This document shows positions 16,514-25,855 of a stretch of DNA of 51,966 nt, one piece after another (the stretch's first letter is position 1; each line of letters begins with the position of its first letter). The notes under the pieces were generated by a model. That model had not been told where the DNA came from. It searched no databases and saw only the letters and a list, made by a program, of their open reading frames with translations. Position numbers and translations under genes: made by a program. The DNA is taken from positions 1-51,966 of the forward strand of contig CAKRZO010000025.1 in NCBI GenBank assembly GCA_934433135.1, read 5' to 3'. Source of the DNA: an uncultured Acetatifactor sp. Its GTDB lineage: Bacteria > Bacillota > Clostridia > Lachnospirales > Lachnospiraceae.

Positions 16514-18286
16514 ATGAAACGAGAAAAGAAGCAAAACGGAATTCGTAAGGCAATTCCCAGAATCATGGAATACATGCGTTCCAGCATGGGAATTATGATC
16601 GCGGCATTGATTCTTGCGGCTCTCAGCGCCGTAATGACGATTATCGGACCGGATAAGATCGGAAGAATTGCTACGCTGATGTCAGACGGTCTTACCGGGA
16701 GCATTGACCTTGCCGCAATTGCAAGGATCGGTATTTTCCTTGCAGCGATTTATGTGTTAAGCGCGGCTTTCAGTTTTATCCAGCACTATACAATGGCTGT
16801 TGTTACCCTGAAAATGTCTTACCGTATGCGGGCAGAGCTGTCTGATAAGATCAACAAAGTGCCGCAAAAATATTTTAATACAACCTCACAGGGGGACATT
16901 TTAAGCCGGATCACGAACGATGTATCTACCTTGCAGCAGGGGCTGACCAACAGTCTGCCTATGATTATCAGCGCCGCAACGCAGTTTGTCGGCTGTCTTA
17001 TTATGATGTTTGTCACGGAATGGCACCTTGCGCTTATTTCCATCGGAGTGACTTTCGTAGGAATGTTTTTGACGGTTCTCATTATGTCCAAGTCGCAGCG
17101 TTTTTTTGCTGCACGGCAAAAGAGCCTGGGGGAATTAAACGGATATGTAGAAGAAATGTATTCCGGTCATGAGGTTGTAAGAATCAGCCGTGCCGGACGA
17201 AAAGTCGGCGCAGAGTTTGACAGACTCAATCAGGCTGTCTATGAAGCAAACTGGAAGTCACAGTTTCTCTCCGGCATGATGCAGCCGCTAATGAACATTA
17301 TCGGCAACATTGCTTATGTTGCTGTCTGTGTTTTCGGTTCCATTCTTGCCATGAACGGTACGATAGAATTCGGTGTGATCGTTTCCTTTATTCTTTACGT
17401 CCGCCTGTTTACTTCGCCGTTAACGCAGATCGCTCAGGGCATGACGAATATGCAGACAGCGTCTGCTTCCGCGCATCGTATTTTCGATTTTCTGGAAAGC
17501 GAAGAGCTTCCCGACGAGAGTGGCAAAACTACCGTTCTTACCCATGTGCGCGGTATGGTCAGCTTTGAACATGTCCGTTTCAGTTATCCGGACACACCGG
17601 ATAAAGTAATCATCAAAGATTTTTCCGCGAAAGTGCATCCCGGTCAGAAAGTCGCCATTGTAGGGCCTACCGGCGCCGGAAAAACAACAATGGTGAACCT
17701 GTTGATGCGCTTCTTTGAGATCAACAGCGGCAGTATCAAAATCGACGGTGTCCCGATTTCCGAAATGAGCCGGGAGAATGTGCATAAACTGTTCGGTATG
17801 GTTTTGCAGGATACCTGGCTGTTTGAAGGAACGGTACGGGAAAACCTGGTCTACAACATGGAAGGCATTACCGATGCGCAGCTGGAAGAAGTCTGCCGTG
17901 CCTGCGGACTGGATAAATTTGTCCACACACTGCCGCAGGGATTTGATACGGTTCTTACCGAAAGCGCCAATATTTCCGCCGGGCAGAAGCAGCTTCTTAC
18001 CATTGCCCGTGCCATGCTGCAAAATGCTCCCATGCTGATCCTTGACGAAGCTACTTCCTCCGTAGATACCCGTACCGAGCTTTTGATCCAACGGGCAATG
18101 GATGAGCTGACGAAGGGACGCACCAGCTTTGTGATCGCACACCGCCTTTCCACCATCAAAAATGCCGATCTGATCCTAGTGATGCGCGACGGCGATGTCA
18201 TTGAGAGCGGAACCCATGAGGAACTCATGCACAGAGGCGGATTCTATGCCGACCTGTATAACAGTCAATTCGAGCAGGCATCCTGA
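16514..18286 (+). CDS. ABC exporter half-transporter, catalytic subunit
   Basis: 590 residues with six membrane helices (about 25-330) and a C-terminal nucleotide-binding domain: Walker A GPTGAGKTT near 385, signature ISAGQKQLL, Walker B MLILDEATSSVD with catalytic Glu512, and the switch VIAHRLSTI. All catalytic residues are consensus, complementing the degenerate first half, so the pair forms one functional and one crippled ATP site as in LmrCD/BmrCD. The two ABC genes are separated by a 143-bp repeat of family B that carries this gene's ribosome binding site. Expected in the cytoplasmic membrane; substrate unknown. Confidence 0.93.
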   Translation: MKREKKQNGIRKAIPRIMEYMRSSMGIMIAALILAALSAVMTIIGPDKIGRIATLMSDGLTGSIDLAAIARIGIFLAAIYVLSAAFSFIQHYTMAVVTLKMSYRMRAELSDKINKVPQKYFNTTSQGDILSRITNDVSTLQQGLTNSLPMIISAATQFVGCLIMMFVTEWHLALISIGVTFVGMFLTVLIMSKSQRFFAARQKSLGELNGYVEEMYSGHEVVRISRAGRKVGAEFDRLNQAVYEANWKSQFLSGMMQPLMNIIGNIAYVAVCVFGSILAMNGTIEFGVIVSFILYVRLFTSPLTQIAQGMTNMQTASASAHRIFDFLESEELPDESGKTTVLTHVRGMVSFEHVRFSYPDTPDKVIIKDFSAKVHPGQKVAIVGPTGAGKTTMVNLLMRFFEINSGSIKIDGVPISEMSRENVHKLFGMVLQDTWLFEGTVRENLVYNMEGITDAQLEEVCRACGLDKFVHTLPQGFDTVLTESANISAGQKQLLTIARAMLQNAPMLILDEATSSVDTRTELLIQRAMDELTKGRTSFVIAHRLSTIKNADLILVMRDGDVIESGTHEELMHRGGFYADLYNSQFEQAS

Positions 18287-18349
18287 AAACAGACCAGGAT
18301 AAACTTGCAAAACTATATGAATGTATAAATAAGGCTAAAGCAAATCTCC

Positions 18350-18430
18350 GGGCAGGCTCATGTGGTTCCATTCGGGGGACGCTCTCGCTCAATTTTGCGC
18401 ACCCTCATTGGAATCCCCACGAGTCTGCCC
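18350..18430. repeat. Palindromic repeat family C, copy 1 (81 bp)
   Basis: Begins GGGCAGGCTCAT and ends GAGTCTGCCC; internal ends TGGTTCCATTCGGGG against CCTCATTGGAATCCCC make one long imperfect hairpin. The reverse complement of 29899-29979 is nearly identical. It follows the last ABC gene, so it may act as a transcript end. Confidence 0.85.
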
Positions 18431-18433
18431 TTA

Positions 18434-18456
18434 GTAACTGGCGCGTCTGGACTGTA
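18434..18456. repeat. Partial right end of repeat family A
   Basis: GGCGCGTCTGGACTGT matches the right terminus of family A (GGCGCGTCTGAACTGTTAC) with small changes. No left end is present, so it is a fragment next to the family C copy. Confidence 0.5.
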
Positions 18457-18560
18457 GTAGTCCTATGAGTTTATCCTGCAGTTTTGCCAACTATTCCTTG
18501 AAATTGTCATGGAAATCCTCTATAATCAATGTAAAAGACGTACAAGGAGCGGCTGAAAAT

Positions 18561-21500
18561 ATGGGAAAACCCGGAAAAAAATTCTGGACAGCACTGGTCT
18601 TATTCGGACTGATCGGTCAGGTGGCCTGGGTTGTGGAGAATATGTATCTGAATGTATTCATTTATAAGATGTTCTACGCATCGGCAGCGGACATTTCACT
18701 TATGGTAAGTGCCAGTGCAGTAGCGGCAACGCTTACCACCATTCTTGTGGGTGCGCTGACAGACAGGGTAGGAAAGCGTAAGATCTTTATCTGCGGCGGT
18801 TATCTGGTGTGGGGCATTACCATTTTTGCCTTCGGACTTGTGCGGATGGATCTACTGACACCTTTATGCGGGGGAACGGTTCAGGCGGCCGCATTGGGCG
18901 TGAACCTGGTGATTGTGCTGGATTGTGTCATGACCTTTTTCGGTTCCGCAGCCAATGATGCGGCATACAATGCCTGGCTGACCGATGCGGGAGACGATAC
19001 CAACCGCGGTAAGATTGAAGGCATTAATGCCATGATGCCGTTAGTGGCTATCTTAGTGGTGTTCGGCGGATTTATGGGATTTTCTCTTACGGAAGCTTCC
19101 AGTTGGACGATTATTTTTTCTATTATCGGCGCAGTCGTGTTGATCGTGGGTGCGCTGGGTATTTTTTTGATTGACGAGGTGCCTTCCGGCAGAGCGGCAG
19201 AGGAGCAAGCGAAAGCTTCCGATTCCTATCTGGAAAACCTTTTGTACAGCTTCCGTCCCCGGATCATGCGGGAAAATAAGCTGCTGTATGCGGTGCTGGG
19301 AGCATTTGCATTGTTCGGCATATCGATTCAGATCTTTATGCCTTATCTGATCGTGTACTACGAACAGACACTGCAGATGAGCAATTATGTCATTGTGCTG
19401 GCTCCGGCTATTATCCTGGCGGCAGCGGTAACGGTAGTTTACGGGCGGCTGTATGACCGGCTTGGCTTTCAGAAAAGCATTCTCCCGGTTATCGGGATGC
19501 TGGTGGGCGGTTATGTGATTTTATATTTTGCGGTTAATACCCTGCCGGTATTTCTGGGATCTCTTTTGATGATGAGCGGTTATCTGTCTGGCATGGCTGT
19601 ATTCGGAGCAGTGATTCGGGAACGGACTCCGGAGCATATGGCAGGTCGCTTTCAGGGAATGCGCATTATTGCACAGGTATTGGTTCCGGGTGTCATCGGG
19701 CCGGCTATCGGTGCTTTTGTGCTGCGGGATGCAGCGCAGATTGAAAACCAGGACGGAACCTTTTCCTTTCTGCCGGATAAAGGCATCTGGGCAGCGGCTG
19801 CATTGGCTGCACTGGTGTTGCTTTTGGCTGTTTACGGGATCTTTGCGATGATCCGTAAGGGACACTATGACTTGTGGACAGAAGCGGGAGAACGAAGAAG
19901 GGACGGAAAAAAGGTGCAGGCGAAAGAAGCAGACCGTGATGGCTGGGCGGTGCATCCTGCTCCGCAGATGAGGCGGGCACACTATGTTGTATTGCAGGAT
20001 GGCTGGACGTTAAACGGCCGCCCCATCCGTATGCCTTTTCCGCCCCAGTCACTGTTGGCGCAGTACGGGCACCGTGTGGGAAGTAAGTTGATCTATGAAA
20101 CGACTTTCCGGATTCCGGAAGATTTTACGAAAGAGCGGATCCTGCTGCATTTCGGGGCAGTGGATCAGAAAGCAGAGATCTTGATAGACGGTCAGCCTGC
20201 AGGAAGTCATGAGGGAGGCTATCTTCCTTTTACGCTGGATATCACCCGGTTTGCAGATCAGAAGAAGAAACATCGACTGACCGTGAAGGCGCAGGATTCT
20301 TTATCAAAGGCTTATCCCTATGGCAAACAGTGCAAAAAGCGGGGTGGTATGTGGTACACTCCCGTCAGTGGGATCTGGCAGAGCGTCTGGCTGGAAAATG
20401 TTCCGGAAGTCTATCTGAAAAAGATCGTATGGAAACCGGATCTTTCCGGAGTTAACGTGCATCTGGAAGTGGAAGGAGCACCGGCAGACCGGCTTAGGTT
20501 TGAAGCACGGATCCGCCTGAGTAACGGAGAAATAAGCACGCAGCATTTTAAAGGATTGTCGGGACGGATTGAACTTACGGAGCATATCTGTGAGAACGGA
20601 AAGCACTATGAACCCAGACTGTGGAATACAGAAGATCCCTGGCTGTACGAGACGGTTATTCGGTTGGACGGGGACAGCGAACCGGATGAGGTTGAGACGT
20701 ATTTTGCGCTGCGGACGATTCGGATCAAAGAAATAGACGGAATCAGCCGGGTGTGCTTAAACGGACAGCCCGTTTTCCTGCACGGAGTGCTGGATCAGGG
20801 ATATTTCAGCGATGGCATTTATCTGCCGGCTGAGCCTGCGGAATATGAGAGAGATGTGCTTCGGATGAAGGAGCTTGGCTTTAATCTTCTCAGAAAGCAC
20901 ATCAAGATAGAGCCGGAATGGTTCTACTATTACTGTGATAAGCACGGTATGCTGGTTATGCAGGATATGGTCAACAGCGGAAGATATTCTTTCCTTCGGG
21001 ATACCGCTTTGCCTACCATCGGTACGAAAAAAAGGAAAGATACCACTGGCATCACGGGAAAGCGAAAAGCATTTTTCATAAAGCATGCGGAAGATACCAT
21101 TGCACACTTATATAATCACCCTTGTATTGTGGCCTATACCATTTTCAATGAAGGCTGGGGACAATTTGAAAGCGATGCTCTCTATGACATGGTACACCGC
21201 CTGGATGACTCACGCCTGATCGATTCCGCTTCCGGCTGGTTTGCACAGGAGAAGAGTGATTTTGACAGCGAACATATTTATTTCCGGGCAGAGTGCCCAC
21301 AGGTAAGAAAGCGCCCGCTTTTCGTGTCGGAGTGCGGCGGTTACAGCCGGGTAATAGAAGGACATTATTACAGCAAATATAATACCTACGGTTATGGAAG
21401 CGAAGATACGCAGCAGGCATTGACACAGCGTATTGAGCAGATGTACCGGTGTATGATTCTGCCGGGAATTCCGAAAGGAGTCTGCGGTTGCGTGTACACC

Positions 21501-21635
21501 CAGCTAAGCGATGTGGAAGATGAAGTCAACGGACTTTATACTTATGACAGGAAGATCTGCAAGGTAGATAAAACGGTTATGCAGCAGCTGTCGACAGAAC
21601 TGCAGGCTGAAAATAGTATGAATTCATTAACATAA
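18561..21635 (+). CDS. MFS sugar transporter fused to GH2 glycosidase
   Basis: 1024 residues from ATG 18561 (AAGGAGCGG upstream); an in-frame start at 18465 would run through repeat-adjacent sequence and is not used. Residues 1-430 are a 12-helix MFS carrier with the loop motif GALTDRVGKRK. A charged linker (about 430-465) leads into a glycoside hydrolase family 2 enzyme: sugar-binding jelly-roll (DGWTLNGRPIRMPFPP, then KRGGMWYTPVSGIWQSVWLE), an immunoglobulin-like domain and a TIM barrel with acid/base FNEGWGQ (Glu864) and nucleophile FVSECGGY (Glu924). The C-terminal end of a 12-helix MFS protein is cytoplasmic, so the hydrolase would sit at the exit of the carrier and could split a glycoside as it enters. 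The usual arrangement is two adjacent genes; here the frame is continuous. Confidence 0.85.
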   Translation: MGKPGKKFWTALVLFGLIGQVAWVVENMYLNVFIYKMFYASAADISLMVSASAVAATLTTILVGALTDRVGKRKIFICGGYLVWGITIFAFGLVRMDLLTPLCGGTVQAAALGVNLVIVLDCVMTFFGSAANDAAYNAWLTDAGDDTNRGKIEGINAMMPLVAILVVFGGFMGFSLTEASSWTIIFSIIGAVVLIVGALGIFLIDEVPSGRAAEEQAKASDSYLENLLYSFRPRIMRENKLLYAVLGAFALFGISIQIFMPYLIVYYEQTLQMSNYVIVLAPAIILAAAVTVVYGRLYDRLGFQKSILPVIGMLVGGYVILYFAVNTLPVFLGSLLMMSGYLSGMAVFGAVIRERTPEHMAGRFQGMRIIAQVLVPGVIGPAIGAFVLRDAAQIENQDGTFSFLPDKGIWAAAALAALVLLLAVYGIFAMIRKGHYDLWTEAGERRRDGKKVQAKEADRDGWAVHPAPQMRRAHYVVLQDGWTLNGRPIRMPFPPQSLLAQYGHRVGSKLIYETTFRIPEDFTKERILLHFGAVDQKAEILIDGQPAGSHEGGYLPFTLDITRFADQKKKHRLTVKAQDSLSKAYPYGKQCKKRGGMWYTPVSGIWQSVWLENVPEVYLKKIVWKPDLSGVNVHLEVEGAPADRLRFEARIRLSNGEISTQHFKGLSGRIELTEHICENGKHYEPRLWNTEDPWLYETVIRLDGDSEPDEVETYFALRTIRIKEIDGISRVCLNGQPVFLHGVLDQGYFSDGIYLPAEPAEYERDVLRMKELGFNLLRKHIKIEPEWFYYYCDKHGMLVMQDMVNSGRYSFLRDTALPTIGTKKRKDTTGITGKRKAFFIKHAEDTIAHLYNHPCIVAYTIFNEGWGQFESDALYDMVHRLDDSRLIDSASGWFAQEKSDFDSEHIYFRAECPQVRKRPLFVSECGGYSRVIEGHYYSKYNTYGYGSEDTQQALTQRIEQMYRCMILPGIPKGVCGCVYTQLSDVEDEVNGLYTYDRKICKVDKTVMQQLSTELQAENSMNSLT

Positions 21636-21669
21636 TTTTTTGCTGCGAAAGAACGGGAGGGCAGGTGCC

Positions 21670-24168
21670 ATGCCAAGACGAAAATGGAATCTGAATACAA
21701 TCTACATATCCGAACGGCTTCAGGAAGCCCTGCGGCCGATTTCCCGCTCCATACTGACGACAGTTGTGGCGCCTATGGGATATGGGAAGACAACGGCGAT
21801 CAACTGGTACCTGGAAGAACGCTCTAAAGCGGAAGAACTACGGGTTGTCCGGATCAGTGTTTACTCGGATCATCTTATGATTTTCTGGAAAAGCGTGCAG
21901 GATGCGTTTGCCCATGCCGGGTTTTCTTTTTTGCAGGACTATCCCTGTCCGGCGGATGCAGCCGGAGGAAGCATGTTAGCGGATGATTTGTGCCACGAGC
22001 TTGCCGGAGAAAAATCCTGCTATATTTTCATCGATGATTTTCATTTGCTGACCGATAGCCGTGCCTGCAATTTCCTTTGTACCATTGCCAACCGTCTGCC
22101 GGAAAACGTACATCTGATCGTTGCCAGCAGAGATCGTTTTTTTCCTGTTGCACAGATTGTAAGGCTTGGGGGAAGAGTTTATCAGATCGGAATTGAGCAG
22201 CTTCGGCTGAACCATACCGAACTTGCCGTTTATGCGCACAAATGCGGAACTGATTTGTCGGAAGAGCAGGTGGAGTCGCTTCTTTATTCCAGCGAAGGGT
22301 GGTTTTCCGCAATTTATCTGAACCTGCGTACACTTTTTGAACAAGGTGTGTTGCCGGAACGTAATTCCGATATCTATACCATGTTCACGGCTGCCATGAT
22401 CGATCCGCTTCCGGAAGACCAGAGCCGTTTTTTGGCTATTATGGGACTTACCGATGAGTTTACGGTGAAAATGGCGCGTTTTATTACCGGTAATGCGGAT
22501 ACGGAAAAAATACTGAATATGCTTACGGAACAGAATGCTTTTGTAAGACGGCTGCCGGAGGGGGTGACATTCCGGTTTCATCATATGATGAAGGAGTGTG
22601 CCGAAAGGACTTTCCTGAATCTGGAAAAAGAGGATCAGACCGCTTATTACGACCGTATCGGGCTGTGGTATGAACAGCAGAAGCAATACCTTCATGCAAT
22701 GTCCTTTTACCGGCGAAGCGGCAATTATGATGCGCTTTTGCAGGTGATCGGAAAAGATGCCGGAATCCTCCTTGCTTCCTTAAACCCTTCGGAAGTGCTT
22801 GAAACGCTGGAACAATGTCCGGCGGAAATCCTGAAAGATCATCCGTTAGCCGTGCTGGTATTAATGCGTAGCATGTTCAACTGGCGACAGATTCCCAAAA
22901 TGATGGAACTGAAAGAACTGCTTTTGTGCTCCATTGCAGAACACCCTGACAGATCGCAAAAGGAACGGGGAGATCTGTTGGGAGAGTGCGATCTGATTAT
23001 GAGTTTTCTCATGTATAATGATATCGGTGCCATGAGCAGCCTGCACCGCAGAGCAAGCGGGCAGATGTCCCGTACGGCAGTCAGTATTCATAAGAGCGGC
23101 GGATGGACGTTCGGCTCCCCGTCGGTTCTGATGATGTTTTATCGTGGGGCGGGCGAACTTTCACAGGAACTTGCCCAGATGGATGAATGTATGCCCTATT
23201 ATTATAAAATCACCGACGGACATGGACAGGGAGCGGAAAAAATCATGCGGGCCGAAGCAGACTTCCTGCAAGGTCGTTTTGCGGATGCACAGATTGAACT
23301 GGAAAGCGCTTATGCGCAGATAAAAGGAAACGGCCAGGAAAATATGACGCTTTGCTGTGATTTTTTAATGCTGCGCCTTTCTCTATTTACAGATACCGGA
23401 CCGGGTTATGCTTTTGAAAGGCGGCGGAAGGAATTGCTGCAGCACCATAATGCTGCATGGATTAATATTTTTAATGCCGCATGCGCTTACTATTATGCAT
23501 TGCGCGGGGAAGAAAAAAAGATTCCCGAAATCTTTCGGGAACACCGGCTTTCGGAAGTTAATCTTCTGGCGCCTGGAAAGCCGATGATCGAGATGATCGA
23601 AAATCAGGTTTATCTTGCCCAGGGCGATTATGCAAAAGTGATCGGATGCAGCGAAAGCCTGCTTTCCATGTGTCAGGCGATGAACTATGCTCTGGTAGCA
23701 CTCCACCTTAAGATACAGACGGCAGCGGCTTATGAAAGGTTGGAAAGGTATGAAGAGGCCGGAGAATTTTTAAAACAGGCCATAGGTGAGGCAAAGCCCG
23801 ATCAGTTCTTTCTGCCATTTGCCGAGAATTACCGGTATTTAAAGGAGTTATTGCGAGACGCTGACCGGAAGGATCGTTCCTTTGTTGAACGTATCGTGCA
23901 GACGGGAGAAGTTTTGGAAAGACAGTTGGAAAAAGAGCAAAATCAAAAGACCAGGCCGTCCCGGTTCGCTGCATTGACGGAGCGGGAATATGAGATTGCG
24001 GGTCTTGCGGCAATGCGTTTGAGCAACCGGGAAATAGCCGAAAAGCTCTTTCTTTCGGAAGGCAGTGTCAAACAATATATTAACCAGATCTATTCCAAGC
24101 TTGGCATCGAGGGTGATGTCCGGACGAAACGCGGACAGCTTCAGATACTGGTAAAGGAAAATCCCTAA
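21670..24168 (+). CDS. MalT-like LuxR-family regulator (STAND ATPase)
   Basis: 832 residues. ATG 21670 is chosen with GGGAGG about 10 bases upstream; a 10-codon longer frame exists. The N-terminus has Walker A APMGYGKTTAINWYL (about residue 34) and IFIDDFHLL as Walker B, followed by winged-helix text and a long helical, TPR-like middle. The last 65 residues are a LuxR helix-turn-helix: LTEREYEIAGLAAMRLSNRE, then IAEKLFLSEGSVKQYINQIY. MalT in E. coli is activated by maltotriose; relatives in Lachnospiraceae stand next to diverse sugar genes. It follows the MFS-GH2 gene by 34 bases, so it probably senses the product or substrate of that protein. Confidence 0.9.
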   Translation: MPRRKWNLNTIYISERLQEALRPISRSILTTVVAPMGYGKTTAINWYLEERSKAEELRVVRISVYSDHLMIFWKSVQDAFAHAGFSFLQDYPCPADAAGGSMLADDLCHELAGEKSCYIFIDDFHLLTDSRACNFLCTIANRLPENVHLIVASRDRFFPVAQIVRLGGRVYQIGIEQLRLNHTELAVYAHKCGTDLSEEQVESLLYSSEGWFSAIYLNLRTLFEQGVLPERNSDIYTMFTAAMIDPLPEDQSRFLAIMGLTDEFTVKMARFITGNADTEKILNMLTEQNAFVRRLPEGVTFRFHHMMKECAERTFLNLEKEDQTAYYDRIGLWYEQQKQYLHAMSFYRRSGNYDALLQVIGKDAGILLASLNPSEVLETLEQCPAEILKDHPLAVLVLMRSMFNWRQIPKMMELKELLLCSIAEHPDRSQKERGDLLGECDLIMSFLMYNDIGAMSSLHRRASGQMSRTAVSIHKSGGWTFGSPSVLMMFYRGAGELSQELAQMDECMPYYYKITDGHGQGAEKIMRAEADFLQGRFADAQIELESAYAQIKGNGQENMTLCCDFLMLRLSLFTDTGPGYAFERRRKELLQHHNAAWINIFNAACAYYYALRGEEKKIPEIFREHRLSEVNLLAPGKPMIEMIENQVYLAQGDYAKVIGCSESLLSMCQAMNYALVALHLKIQTAAAYERLERYEEAGEFLKQAIGEAKPDQFFLPFAENYRYLKELLRDADRKDRSFVERIVQTGEVLERQLEKEQNQKTRPSRFAALTEREYEIAGLAAMRLSNREIAEKLFLSEGSVKQYINQIYSKLGIEGDVRTKRGQLQILVKENP

Positions 24169-24193
24169 CCTTAAGTTAATTTTTTTTTTCAAT

Positions 24194-24230
24194 GAAACAT
24201 TGTATCATAAAGGTACGATGTTTCTTTTTG
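24194..24230 (+). terminator. Rho-independent terminator after the MalT-like gene
   Basis: GAAACATTGTATC pairs with GGTACGATGTTTC (two G-U pairs), with loop ATAAA and a following CTTTTTG. A T-rich run (24180-24190) precedes it. Confidence 0.7.
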
Positions 24231-24236
24231 TTTTAC

Positions 24237-24341
24237 GTAACAGTTCAGACAATCATTTATATGAAAATTGTGGCTTGCAGCCGCAACAGCCAGCTGTGAA
24301 GCATGCGAAAAGCTTTGTGAATGGCGCGTCTGAGCTGTTAC
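24237..24341. repeat. Palindromic repeat family A, copy 2 (105 bp, shorter form)
   Basis: Ends GTAACAGTTCAGAC (24237-24250) and GTCTGAGCTGTTAC (24328-24341). It keeps CATGCGAAAAGCTTT and GAATGGCGCGTC of copy 1 but lacks the central third. It lies directly upstream of the DUF2442 gene. Confidence 0.85.
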
Positions 24342-24373
24342 TGCTTTTAAGGATGAAAGGAGGAGAGACACAT

Positions 24374-24613
24374 TTGAATCGGAAATATATTACGGAAGCC
24401 ACGCCGCTTTCGGATTATGTGCTGCAGGTTGATTTTGTATCCGGAAGCCGTCTGCTTTTAGACATGAAACCCTATTTGGATAAGTTCCGTTTTCGACCGC
24501 TTGCCGATCTGAAGACCTGGAACAGCGCGGTGACCAATGGCATCTTTGTCCGTTTCGGAAATGTGGAATTGAGTCATGATGAAATTTTAGCAATGGCGGA
24601 ACGGGAATCTTAA
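24374..24613 (+). CDS. DUF2442 domain protein
   Basis: 79 residues starting with TTG 24374, set by AAAGGAGGA about 8 bases before it; a longer in-frame reading from 24200 would run through the terminator and repeat A and is rejected. The sequence is a DUF2442 domain: YVLQVDFVSGSRLLLDMKPY, then FRPLADLKTWNSAVTNGIFV with the terminal ELSHDEILAMAE. DUF2442 proteins are small, soluble, often beside DUF4160 genes or toxin-antitoxin-like pairs; function unknown. No DUF4160 partner is seen. It is followed by repeat B and the first lipoprotein gene, on the same strand. Confidence 0.8.
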   Translation: MNRKYITEATPLSDYVLQVDFVSGSRLLLDMKPYLDKFRFRPLADLKTWNSAVTNGIFVRFGNVELSHDEILAMAERES

Positions 24614-24643
24614 TCAGGTGGAAGGCATAAAAATGGGAGGTTA

Positions 24644-24764
24644 GTGTAAAAAAATGCATTGATATGCCATTTTTTTACACAGCAATTTGTTTCTGAGCGA
24701 AAACAAATTGCTTTTATGGCAGAAGTTCGCCAATCCTCGCGACAGAGTCGCTCGGAAAAGAGGG
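24644..24764 (+). repeat. Palindromic repeat family B, copy 2, ending in a ribosome binding site
   Basis: Hairpins at 24644-24680 (GTGTAAAAAAATG/CATTTTTTTACAC), 24683-24711 (CAATTTGTTT/AAACAAATTG, identical to copy 1) and 24739-24751 (GCGAC/GTCGC). The third hairpin of copy 1 is shortened. The end CTCGGAAAAGAGGG supplies the ribosome binding site for the ATG at 24771. Confidence 0.85.
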
Positions 24765-24770
24765 ATTATT

Positions 24771-25835
24771 ATGAAAAACAGAAAACGAAAAGTGGTTCTT
24801 CTGACCACTGTACTATTGGGAATGATAATATTTGCCGGATGCGGTGCAAAAAAGTATCCCATGTGCATCACGGTAGTCAACCGGACGAACAGCCCGATTG
24901 CGGATATCCGTATCAGTCTGTTTACGGATGAGGACTGGGGGGAAACCCGCATCGAAACCACGCTTTATGAGGGCGAGATTGCCGAAATTGACTTAGGGGA
25001 GTATACGCAGGAGGAGATAAATACCGGTTTTGATATTCAGATTTTCGGAGAAGACGGCGAACCGATTGATCCGGATTACGATCCCCATTCCAATCCGATT
25101 TTTTTTGATAATGGCGACTGGTTTATTTTTGCACCGCCGGACACCGGGTACTTTATGTTTATGGATACCGGTTACAACGAAGCGGAATATGACAGGAAGA
25201 TTGCAGAGTGTTATGGGGAAGAAGACGGACGCGGAGATGTGATACCGGGGGAAAGCTCGGGCGACGACCGGGGAGACGTGATACCGGAGGGAAGCTCGGG
25301 TGACGGCCGGGGAGACGTGATACCGGAGGGAAGCTCGGGTGACGGCCGGGGAGATCTGATAGGCGGTGAGGATTCGGAAGGAAGTGTCCCGGTACTGATG
25401 GGCGGAGCTTCACCTTTTGCTGGCATGCTGAGCCTGGAGAGCCAGAACTATTCCGATGGCACTTACTACTATGAAGATATGACAGAAGACAGTCAGATTG
25501 TAGTGATTAATACGGTTTATGAAAGCCAGCTGACAAACGGATGGAATGATCCGGAAGAATATCTTAAGGCGGCAGCTCTTGACCTGGCCGGCGCGGATGC
25601 TTACGAAATGAGATCTTTCTATCAGGATGACGGTTACACAGCCAATCTCGGCTATCCAGTTTATGTTATGATCTTTACTGCCGGCGGCGGAGAAGATACA
25701 AGAGAATGGACGGTTTATGCCGTGGATACGGATACTCATACGTATCTTTATGCTTTCTGCGCAACACTGGATGGTGCGGAAGATATGTGGAATGTCTATC
25801 TGGATGTTTTTGACCGCCTGTACTTATCCGATTAG
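24771..25835 (+). CDS. Lipoprotein with repeated RGD-containing linker
   Basis: 354 residues from ATG 24771. A signal peptide ends in the lipobox FAGC (Cys24), so the protein is anchored on the outer face of the membrane. A first domain (25-145) follows. Residues 150-205 are a tandem linker of about 13 residues per unit (GSSGDGRGDVIPE) with four RGD triplets, three as GRGD. The C-terminal domain (about 215-354) resembles a secreted alpha/beta domain (YVMIFTAGGGEDTREWTVYA). Neither domain is named with confidence. It is the first of three successive lipoprotein genes, each with a GRGD motif. RGD is an integrin-binding triplet in some bacterial adhesins; here that role is only a possibility. 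Confidence 0.8.
   Translation: MKNRKRKVVLLTTVLLGMIIFAGCGAKKYPMCITVVNRTNSPIADIRISLFTDEDWGETRIETTLYEGEIAEIDLGEYTQEEINTGFDIQIFGEDGEPIDPDYDPHSNPIFFDNGDWFIFAPPDTGYFMFMDTGYNEAEYDRKIAECYGEEDGRGDVIPGESSGDDRGDVIPEGSSGDGRGDVIPEGSSGDGRGDLIGGEDSEGSVPVLMGGASPFAGMLSLESQNYSDGTYYYEDMTEDSQIVVINTVYESQLTNGWNDPEEYLKAAALDLAGADAYEMRSFYQDDGYTANLGYPVYVMIFTAGGGEDTREWTVYAVDTDTHTYLYAFCATLDGAEDMWNVYLDVFDRLYLSD
25231..25362 (+). repeat. 39-bp in-frame minisatellite in the first lipoprotein gene
   Basis: Three to four units of 39 bp containing GACGGCCGGGGAGACGTG, two nearly identical. Each unit encodes 13 residues with one RGD. Copy number is expected to vary among strains by slippage or recombination. Confidence 0.85.
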
Positions 25836-25855
25836 TAAGGTTTGTTTATGCAATG

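Noticed and set aside
17420..18142. 240-codon minus-strand ORF
   Set aside because: Antisense to the ABC nucleotide-binding domain; a shadow frame only.
24200..24373. Long form of the DUF2442 ORF
   Set aside because: The extra 58 codons run over a terminator and repeat A. A good ribosome binding site precedes the TTG at 24374.
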